A DNA stretch of 6,093 nucleotides from Candidatus Bathyarchaeota archaeon (lineage in GTDB: Archaea > Thermoproteota > Bathyarchaeia > TCS64). A model generated the notes under the pieces. It made no database searches and was not told the DNA's origin. It saw nothing but the letters and a program-made list of their open reading frames with translations. The DNA lies in assembly GCA_018396515.1 (NCBI GenBank), contig JAGTQJ010000038.1:5334-11426 (forward strand), in the 5' to 3' direction. Positions within the stretch are counted from its first letter, which is position 1. Each line of letters opens with the position of its first letter. Shown here one piece after another: positions 1 to 4,780 of the stretch. The translations under genes were made by a program, and so were the position numbers.

Positions 1-1
1 G

Positions 2-40
2 GCGGTGGAAGTGGAAGGAGTAGAAGTTAAATTGGGATAG
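2..40 (+). CDS. possible C-terminal end of a plus-strand gene, 5' part outside window
   Basis: Reading from base 2 gives twelve sense codons, AVEVEGVEVKLG, then TAG at 38-40. The alternating Val/Glu pattern looks like a terminal beta strand. The other two plus frames stop at once or read as low-complexity sequence. If real, the gene converges on the minus-strand gene ending at 44 and leaves a 3-base gap. Nothing can be said about its function. Twelve codons are too few to exclude chance, so confidence is low. Confidence 0.3.
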   Translation, partial: AVEVEGVEVKLG

Positions 41-43
41 AGA

Positions 44-880
44 CTAGTTGCTCTTCCTCTTCTTTGGGTTTTCGAGTTTTTTGTAATCGCAGTTGGCTTC
101 GCAGCCCTCGCAGCTCCTTGTCCTCGTCCTAACCGGGGGTTCCCCCTTTATGCTCGAGAGAAGCTCGTATGCGGCTGTCACTGACTTCTCATCCCCCTCT
201 ATGATGAAGGTTCTGGAGCCCTCACCTCCGTCAACCCCTCCTCCCCCTATTGGGGTGGCCACCGCTCCTGTGAGGATGTTGATCGCCTCCATCTCGGTGA
301 CGATGTCCCCCTCTACAACCATCATGCCGACCGGCATCCCCAGGGATCGGTCCATCGCCCTGACGCCAGTCCTGCGGGCCACGTCGGCTAGGGAGCACGG
401 GACGAGCTTCTCAAGCCCCACGGCTATGATCATCTTGATCCCGAGGGAGGTTATGTATCCCCAGGAGGTTCCTATAGTTCCTCCCCCCGCCCCGCCCAGG
501 AATATGGCTGCGGCCCCGAAGGGGTCTATCGCGTTGGCGCCCTTGATGAATACATCCCCGGGGCCCATCCTGGAGAGGACCTTGGGTAGCTCGCTCGTCT
601 GCATCTCGCTCACCTTCCCCTTCTCTATCACGTGGTGGAGGTATCTCCCCCTCGGATCTGTGGTGCAGCATCCCCGGGCCGTGATGACGCCGGCCGTGAA
701 CATACCCTTCTCCTCCATCCTCTTTCCTATGAGTTCCTCCAACACATACCCCGTGGTGGTGCTCGTGGCCACCACTATGATCCCGTCCTTTAGGGCCTTC
801 TGGACCACATCCATATGGGCTATGGCCCGCCCGATGAGCCTCTTCCCCTCAGAGGGGGTTAAGGTAACCTGAAATAGCAG
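44..880 (-). CDS. conserved protein of unknown function, glycine-rich, with C-terminal CX2CX3C cluster
   Basis: I do not recognise a named function. From a CTG start at 880 the protein is 278 residues; from the first ATG (814) it is 256. I prefer 880 because the 22 extra codons read as ordinary protein (FQVTLTPSEGKRLIGRAIAH) and a GGAGG lies 8 bases upstream. The ATG at 814 has no ribosome-binding site, and no ATG, GTG or TTG occurs in frame between 814 and the upstream TGA at 886-884. In the longer numbering, a hydrophobic strand followed by a Thr-rich turn (VVATSTTTGYV, about 36-46) suggests a Rossmann-like opening. Two glycine-rich stretches follow (LGGAGGGTIGTS about 128-139, GGGGVDGGEG about 212-221), as in nucleotide- or phosphate-binding loops. 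The protein ends in SCEGCEANC (Cys 257, 260, 264) and a Lys-rich tail. The three cysteines could bind zinc or an Fe-S cluster, possibly with Cys71/72 or Cys162. No signal peptide or membrane segment is evident, so it is probably cytoplasmic. That it is a real gene is fairly sure; its role is open. Confidence 0.85.
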   Translation of the reverse strand: MLFQVTLTPSEGKRLIGRAIAHMDVVQKALKDGIIVVATSTTTGYVLEELIGKRMEEKGMFTAGVITARGCCTTDPRGRYLHHVIEKGKVSEMQTSELPKVLSRMGPGDVFIKGANAIDPFGAAAIFLGGAGGGTIGTSWGYITSLGIKMIIAVGLEKLVPCSLADVARRTGVRAMDRSLGMPVGMMVVEGDIVTEMEAINILTGAVATPIGGGGVDGGEGSRTFIIEGDEKSVTAAYELLSSIKGEPPVRTRTRSCEGCEANCDYKKLENPKKRKSN

Positions 881-888
881 GTCTCATT

Positions 889-893
889 CCTCC
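889..893 (-). promoter_or_regulatory. ribosome binding site GGAGG deciding the CTG start at 880
   Basis: On the minus strand GGAGG is followed by eight bases (AATGAGAC) and then CTG at 880-878, an ideal spacing. The ATG inside that spacer (887-885) is only one base from the GGAGG and in the wrong frame. A T-rich element (CCTTTTATT, about 922-930) lies where a weak TATA box would put a transcription start near 898, giving a leader of roughly 18 bases. That also fits a start near 880 better than one at 814. Confidence 0.5.
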
Positions 894-1004
894 GTTGTGG
901 TAATTTAGACGAAGGAGAGGAATAAAAGGATGTTTGAAGTGGTGAAGGGGGCTTTCCACCGAACTCGCGGGGAGCTCGATGAAGCGGTAATACCCCAATA
1001 TTAT

Positions 1005-1016
1005 TGATGGCCATCA
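1005..1016. repeat. 12-bp perfect palindrome in the spacer between the two minus-strand genes
   Basis: TGATGGCCATCA is its own reverse complement and sits in the 227-base spacer 887-1113, about 125 bases upstream of the CTG start at 880. It could be a dimeric repressor site. A 12-bp palindrome is expected about once or twice by chance in 6 kb, so this is only suggestive. The rest of the spacer holds AT-rich sequence near 1070-1090 just past the regulator gene, a weak TATA-like element near 922-930, and no further gene that I can support. Confidence 0.25.
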
Positions 1017-1113
1017 CCAGGCTGCCTTGAAGGGCTTAAAGACCAAATAGGGCCTTGGAGGAGTCGGGAAATTTAAATCTATAAATCAAAAGACAAGGGG
1101 AGGCCTGATCGAG

Positions 1114-1911
1114 TTATACGGCCTCCTCCTCTAAGAGGGCCTCGGAGAAGATCAATCCGAACTCCGTAAGTTTTATGGCCTTCATTTTTAGCCCCTTCTC
1201 GCTCTCGACCAATCCTTTCATCTCCAACCTAGAGACAACCCTACTAAATCGGTTCCTTAGGGTCGAACTCGCAGCTTCATGGCCGAACCAGCGTATTACA
1301 TCGCTTATGGAATCCGCGTAGCCGCCGTTCTTCCTCAATAGGACCAGGAGCCTCTTCTCAACCTCCCACTCCTCCTCATCACGCTTGGAGTGGGGCTCAA
1401 GCCTATATCCAGGCAGCCTGATCTCGGTCGGCTCAAGGCTGGGCTGATTCCTCGCGTTCTCAAACCACTCCTCGAACCTGCTATCACCGACCCTGCCCTC
1501 GATATACCATGTTGGCCTCTTGGAGGGGACTGTGTAAACCCTGGTATTCCTGAACATTAGGGCGATGGTTAGGGCTACGCCTTGAGCCACATCGGTCGTG
1601 GAGGTGACATCTATCAGGACCTCCTCGCCGCTCCTCCTCGCCTTTGAGATGATCCCGTAGAGGGTCTTGAAGATATCCCTCTGGTCCATCGGGTTGAAGC
1701 CGACCATAACCGGGTCCATAATCTCCAGTCTATCCCTCAGCTCCTCAGCGTTCCTCCTGGACATGTATGAGAAGACCCCACCACCCCCCTCGGACTCAAC
1801 GTTGCTGTAGAGGAGGTAGAGCCTCGTTATCCCATGCCTCCTGCTCCAGAACCTTATCCCATCGAGCGCCCTCCGGAAGTACATACCGACGAGGCAGACT
1901 ATTATTGTCAA
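1114..1911 (-). CDS. CARF-like (DUF6293/Csa3-type) winged-helix transcription regulator
   Basis: The protein is 265 residues from a TTG start at 1911. A longer frame opens at the ATG at 2028, but its extra 39 codons are AT-rich like the spacer, and a TATA box lies inside them. The TTG start places the first beta strand at the N-terminus (TIIVCLVGMYF), as is usual for Rossmann-like sensors. Residues 1-135 alternate strands and helices: RLYLLYSN near 30-37, then VLIDVTSTTDVAQGVALTIAL near 98-118. The latter matches in position and style the strand-turn-helix with a Gly/Thr/Ser-rich loop that binds ligand in CARF and DUF6293 proteins. Residues about 180-262 are charged, helix-rich and typical of a winged helix (VEKRLLVLLRKNGG, then TLRNRFSRVVSRLEMKGLVE, then KAIKLTEFGL). 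Csa3, with the same order, controls CRISPR genes and binds cyclic oligoadenylate, but no CRISPR array or cas gene is visible here. The gene is transcribed away from the redoxin-nrdD operon. That it is a regulator is likely; the CARF assignment is an inference from pattern. Confidence 0.7.
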   Translation of the reverse strand: MTIIVCLVGMYFRRALDGIRFWSRRHGITRLYLLYSNVESEGGGGVFSYMSRRNAEELRDRLEIMDPVMVGFNPMDQRDIFKTLYGIISKARRSGEEVLIDVTSTTDVAQGVALTIALMFRNTRVYTVPSKRPTWYIEGRVGDSRFEEWFENARNQPSLEPTEIRLPGYRLEPHSKRDEEEWEVEKRLLVLLRKNGGYADSISDVIRWFGHEAASSTLRNRFSRVVSRLEMKGLVESEKGLKMKAIKLTEFGLIFSEALLEEEAV

Positions 1912-1943
1912 GAGACCCCATGACCCCGAAACCTCAGAGAACA

Positions 1944-1954
1944 ATATATATTTT
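1944..1954 (-). promoter_or_regulatory. TATA box for the CARF-like regulator gene
   Basis: Read on the minus strand, GGGAAAATATATATTG contains a purine-rich BRE-like stretch followed by an AT-alternating TATA element centred near 1949. With the usual 25-27 base distance, transcription would begin near 1923. This gives a leader of about 12 bases before the TTG at 1911, and a weak GGGG (1919-1916) lies four bases before that TTG. A promoter here makes the ATG at 2028 an unlikely start. Confidence 0.5.
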
Positions 1955-2028
1955 CCCATAAAAATCCCGAAAGGCTGCATTAGTCTCAAAAATTTAGAAC
2001 AAAACATAAAAATTAATAAAATTCTCAA

Positions 2029-2045
2029 AGTTTTGTATCAAAACT
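2029..2045. repeat. inverted repeat, candidate operator in the divergent promoter region
   Basis: AGTTTTG-TAT-CAAAACT has perfect 7-bp arms around a 3-bp centre, the geometry of a site for a dimeric winged-helix protein. It lies about 25 bases upstream of the plus-strand TATA box and about 118 bases upstream of the regulator's start. A further half-site, CAAAAC, occurs at 2000-2005, and TCTCAAA occurs twice (1984-1990 and 2023-2029). The spacer is very AT-rich, so chance is not excluded. Confidence 0.35.
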
Positions 2046-2069
2046 ATTACGGTATTATTATATGGATGA

Positions 2070-2079
2070 TTATATTTTT
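2070..2079 (+). promoter_or_regulatory. TATA box for the redoxin-nrdD operon
   Basis: TTATATTTTT at this position would place a transcription start near 2100 and a leader of about 30 bases that keeps the ribosome binding site at 2119. Another AT-rich candidate, ATTATTATAT (about 2053-2062), is also possible. A third, TTAACATAAAA (2090-2100), is too close because its start point would fall inside the ribosome binding site. Confidence 0.45.
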
Positions 2080-2118
2080 AAGAAACCATTTAACATAAAA
2101 TAGCGGAGTTCATTCCTC

Positions 2119-2123
2119 GGAGG
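2119..2123 (+). promoter_or_regulatory. ribosome binding site GGAGG of the redoxin gene
   Basis: GGAGG is followed by six bases and then the ATG at 2130. It matches the archaeal 16S rRNA 3' end well and confirms the ATG as the start. Confidence 0.7.
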
Positions 2124-2129
2124 CTTTCG

Positions 2130-2399
2130 ATGAGGCAAGGTTCACGCCCGATAGTCTACACCCTCCCCCAGTGCCACCGCTGCGAGGAGGTCAAGAGGTG
2201 GCTCAGAGAGCATGGGATAGGCTTCGAGGAGAGGCTTATGGACACCGAGGCGAGGGTGGAGCTGATCATGAAGAACATCTTCGGAGACCCCCCGATAATC
2301 GAGCTGGGAACAAAAACAATCTCATATGAGGAGTATTTCAACGGTGAGACCCTAGACGAGGAGAGGCTGATGGAGGTGCTTGGAGCTGAAGAAGAGTAG
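2130..2399 (+). CDS. glutaredoxin/NrdH-like redoxin
   Basis: This 89-residue thioredoxin-fold protein is the usual size for glutaredoxins and NrdH. The first strand (PIVYTLPQC) leads into the redox pair Cys15-His-Arg-Cys18, the CxxC that cycles between dithiol and disulfide. The next helix is EEVKRWLREHGI, and GDPPIIELG at 52-60 carries the cis-proline that packs against the CxxC in this fold. The C-terminal helix is acidic. It lacks a signal peptide, so it acts in the cytoplasm. Its gene overlaps nrdD by 20 bases and provides nrdD's ribosome binding site. From this coupling I infer that it re-reduces the active-site cysteines of the reductase after each turnover, as NrdH-type redoxins do for some class III enzymes. 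What reduces it in turn (a thioredoxin reductase or ferredoxin-linked enzyme) is not in the window. A general disulfide reductase role is the alternative. Confidence 0.88.
   Translation: MRQGSRPIVYTLPQCHRCEEVKRWLREHGIGFEERLMDTEARVELIMKNIFGDPPIIELGTKTISYEEYFNGETLDEERLMEVLGAEEE
2372..2378 (+). promoter_or_regulatory. ribosome binding site GGAGGTG for nrdD, inside the redoxin gene
   Basis: GGAGGTG is a seven-base match to the archaeal anti-Shine-Dalgarno sequence and lies within the last codons of the redoxin gene. It is very close to the TTG at 2380: three bases separate GGAGG from the start. It favours the TTG over the in-frame ATGs at 2464 and 2470, which have only a weak GAGAGG upstream. 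Confidence 0.55.
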
Positions 2400-4638
2400 A
2401 AACTCCTCGGCCAAGCAGACAGTCCTAGACCAGTTCTATAAGTCCGAGAGGATCTACAAGGGGATGCCCATGGTGAGGACGACGGACGGGTACCTCGTCC
2501 CATGGGACAAGAATAGGATCGTTGAGCAGCTCTTGGAGGAGACCCAGCTCGCGAAGACTATGTTCAACCTAGAGCCTATAAGCCCAGAGTATGCGGAGAA
2601 GATAGCCGACGAGATAGAGCGCAGGATAAAGATCATGAGGCCAAAGTTCGTGAGCGGATCCCTCATAAGGGAGGCCGTCAACAACCTCCTCCTTGAATGG
2701 TCCGAGGAGGTCCCGGAGTTCCAGATATACCGCAACCTACTCACAAGGGTTGGAGCCCCAGTCTACGATGCATACCAGATAGACATAGGAACAGGATGGG
2801 AGGCGAGGGAGAATGCAAACCTCCAGCCAAACCCTGAGACCGTCCACAAGAAGAAGGCGGACCGCCTAAGCAAGGAGGAGTACCTCCTCCTCCTACCACC
2901 GGAACTCGCCACAGCCCACCACCAGGGGGACATCCACATCCACACCCTAGAATACTTCGGAACCCGACCCTTCTGCCAAGACTGGGACCTCCGGTACTTC
3001 TTCTACTACGGCCTCCTGCCCGATGGAACTGGTTTCAGGAGCAGCGCAGCCGGACCGGCCAAGCATCCAGAGGTCGCGCTGCTCCACAGCGTGAAGGTCT
3101 TGGCCGCGGGCCAGACGAACTTCAGCGGGGGGCAGGGCTTCATGTACTACACGATGTTCCTGGCCCCCTTCCTCAGGGGCCTCGACTATACCCGGGTTAA
3201 ACAGCTCGCCCAGATGATGTTCTACGAGCTCACCCAAACCTACGTCACCAGGGGTGGGCAGCTGGTATTCAGCAACATCCAGCTCCCGATGGGGGTTCCC
3301 GAGATCTGGAGGGATGTACCTGTCGTCATGAGGGGGCGGGTGGGGCCGGATGTTTACGGGAACTACGAGGACGAGGTTCAGACCTTCTTCAGGGCCATAA
3401 CCGAGGTCGCCTACTTGGGGGACTACTGGGGTAAGCCCTTCAACTTCCCTAAGACAGAGTACTACCTCAGCCCTGAGTTCTTCAAACCCGAGTACGACGA
3501 GCTTTGGATGCTGGTTCACAAGTCAGTCGCGAAGTATGGAATACCATACTTCGACAACATGCTCCCTGGATACAGGGGCTACGGGAAAGGGGTTTCATGC
3601 TACCAGTGCTGCGCCTACAACTTCGTCGCGACCCCCGGTACGGATCCTAGGTTCAAGGAGAAGCTCTACTTCGAGGATGGGCAACATTTCAGCCTTGGGG
3701 GGTGGCAGGTGGTCAGCATAAACATGCCCCGCCTCGCATATAGGGCCAATGGCGATTATGATAGGCTTCTCGAGGCCGCCAAGGAGAATATGAGGTTGGC
3801 TGTTGAGGTCTTTAAGGCCAAGAGGATGTGGATGGAGAGGGCCATCAAAAATAACATAATTCCCTTCGCCACCCAGAGGCCTAGGGATCCTAGAACTGGG
3901 GAGAGGGGCCCACCGGCCGTGGACTTCGATGAGCTCGTGTATGTTATGGGGGTTGTAGGTGTGAACGAGATGGTCCAGCACTTCACGGGAAGCCAGCTCC
4001 ACGAGAGCCAGGACGCTGTCAGGCTGGCCCTTAGATTGCTGTTGGACATGGAGAAGTATAGGAAGGGGCTTGAGCTCCAGACGGGGATGAGGATTGTCCT
4101 TGCCAGAACCCCTGCTGAGAGCACGGCCCAGACCTTCGCCATCGCCGACCTCCTATCACCCAAGTACAGGAAGTTCGCGAGGAATGTGGTCAAGGGAGAC
4201 CTTGAGCAGGCCTCAACACTATATAAGGGAAACAGAGATATACCGGTCTATTATAGCAATGGAACCCACACATATGTGGGGGCGAGGATACCCCTAGGGC
4301 AGAAGATAGATATAGAGCATAAGTTCTTCCCCATCCTCAGCGGCGGCAATATCTTCCACATATGGCTGGGCGAGGCAGCTCCAGACCCAGAGGCCCTATA
4401 CAAGGTGACCCAGAGAATAGCTAGGAACACCCAGATAGGATACTTCAGCTATACTAAGGATCTCACGGTATGCAGCAGTTGCCAGAACACCTCATCCGGC
4501 CTACTTGAATCATGCCCGAACTGCGGCAGCAAGGAGGTGAGGTGGTGGAGCAGGATAACCGGATACTACAGCGATGTAACTGGATGGAACGAGGGGAAGA
4601 AGAGGGAGCTCAAGGACAGGTACCGCATATCAATATGA
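2380..4638 (+). CDS. nrdD: anaerobic (class III) ribonucleoside-triphosphate reductase NrdD
   Basis: The enzyme reduces ribonucleoside triphosphates to deoxy forms for DNA synthesis without oxygen, using a glycyl radical. The 752-residue length fits the family. An ATP-cone allosteric domain occupies about residues 31-125 (opening MVRTTDGYLVPWDKNRI). The catalytic 10-stranded barrel follows, with GDIHIH at 183-188 and RPFCQDWDLR carrying Cys199, which probably corresponds to the conserved first-strand cysteine. KGVSCYQCCAY holds Cys407, 410 and 411, one of which should form the substrate-attacking thiyl radical. Near the C-terminus CSSC and CPNC (698, 701, 712, 715) make the zinc site. RITGY contains Gly728, the radical residue, 25 residues from the end. 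All core elements are present and the frame is intact. The TTG start is chosen from the GGAGGTG upstream; starting at the ATG at 2464 would lose 28 residues and still keep the ATP cone. The activase NrdG is absent from the window and must be encoded elsewhere. The linked redoxin points to a redoxin-dependent rather than formate-dependent subtype. Confidence 0.97.
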   Translation: MELKKSRNSSAKQTVLDQFYKSERIYKGMPMVRTTDGYLVPWDKNRIVEQLLEETQLAKTMFNLEPISPEYAEKIADEIERRIKIMRPKFVSGSLIREAVNNLLLEWSEEVPEFQIYRNLLTRVGAPVYDAYQIDIGTGWEARENANLQPNPETVHKKKADRLSKEEYLLLLPPELATAHHQGDIHIHTLEYFGTRPFCQDWDLRYFFYYGLLPDGTGFRSSAAGPAKHPEVALLHSVKVLAAGQTNFSGGQGFMYYTMFLAPFLRGLDYTRVKQLAQMMFYELTQTYVTRGGQLVFSNIQLPMGVPEIWRDVPVVMRGRVGPDVYGNYEDEVQTFFRAITEVAYLGDYWGKPFNFPKTEYYLSPEFFKPEYDELWMLVHKSVAKYGIPYFDNMLPGYRGYGKGVSCYQCCAYNFVATPGTDPRFKEKLYFEDGQHFSLGGWQVVSINMPRLAYRANGDYDRLLEAAKENMRLAVEVFKAKRMWMERAIKNNIIPFATQRPRDPRTGERGPPAVDFDELVYVMGVVGVNEMVQHFTGSQLHESQDAVRLALRLLLDMEKYRKGLELQTGMRIVLARTPAESTAQTFAIADLLSPKYRKFARNVVKGDLEQASTLYKGNRDIPVYYSNGTHTYVGARIPLGQKIDIEHKFFPILSGGNIFHIWLGEAAPDPEALYKVTQRIARNTQIGYFSYTKDLTVCSSCQNTSSGLLESCPNCGSKEVRWWSRITGYYSDVTGWNEGKKRELKDRYRISI

Positions 4639-4738
4639 TGCCCAGCACATCGGCATACTGGAGAAACATCTATATATTTTCCTAAACCCATTTCTACTTA
4701 ATTTTCAAGATAACTAAATAACAATTTAAATTTTAAAA

Positions 4739-4744
4739 TTTTTT
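4739..4744 (+). terminator. oligo-T terminator after nrdD
   Basis: A run of six T follows AT-rich sequence about 100 bases past the nrdD stop. Archaeal RNA polymerase stops at such U-tracts without a hairpin. A shorter TTTT at 4702-4705 and the TTTT near 4677-4680 could act as earlier, weaker stops. Confidence 0.4.
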
Positions 4745-4758
4745 AACTTACGATGGGG

Positions 4759-4763
4759 AAAAA
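4759..4763 (-). terminator. oligo-T terminator after the thermosome gene
   Basis: Five A on the plus strand give TTTTT on the minus strand, about 20 bases past the thermosome stop codon. Further minus-strand T-runs follow at 4735-4738 and beyond, so the spacer can stop transcription from both sides. Confidence 0.4.
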
Positions 4764-4780
4764 GGATTGTTTTGGGGATA

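Larger units (their letters stand above)
4639..4780. other. AT-rich convergent spacer between nrdD and the thermosome gene
   Basis: This spacer separates two genes that meet tail to tail, so it should hold only 3' ends and terminators. It is mostly A and T with several self-complementary runs, for example AAATTTTAAAATTT. A TATA-like TATATATTTT near 4671-4680 has no credible gene downstream in the plus direction, because an ATG at 4753 only opens an antisense reading of the thermosome gene. Confidence 0.6.

Noticed and set aside
411..671. Minus-strand open frame inside the unknown gene
   Set aside because: It is a shifted-frame shadow of the gene at 44-880, with a low-complexity Arg/Gly-rich translation.
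93..872. Long plus-strand open frame
   Set aside because: It is antisense to the unknown minus-strand gene. Its translation is rich in Pro, Ser and Thr with no domain pattern, while the minus strand reads as a proper globular protein.
885..887. ATG as a start for the unknown gene
   Set aside because: It is one base from the GGAGG and out of frame with the gene. It would matter only if there were a sequencing indel, and this is noted as an alternative.
960..978. Small hairpin (CGAACT pairing with AGCTCG)
   Set aside because: It has one mismatch in a six-pair stem, an eight-base loop and no T-run after it, so it is not convincing as a terminator or RNA gene.
1912..2129. Possible CRISPR repeat or leader in the AT-rich divergent spacer
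   Set aside because: I looked because the neighbour resembles Csa3, but found no regularly spaced repeat units; only short AT-rich half-sites recur.
2947..3519. 190-residue minus-strand open frame within nrdD
   Set aside because: It is antisense to catalytic-domain sequence of nrdD that is clearly conserved.
3756..4193. Minus-strand open frame within nrdD
   Set aside because: It is an antisense shadow, rich in Ser and Leu with no start signal, opposite conserved NrdD sequence.
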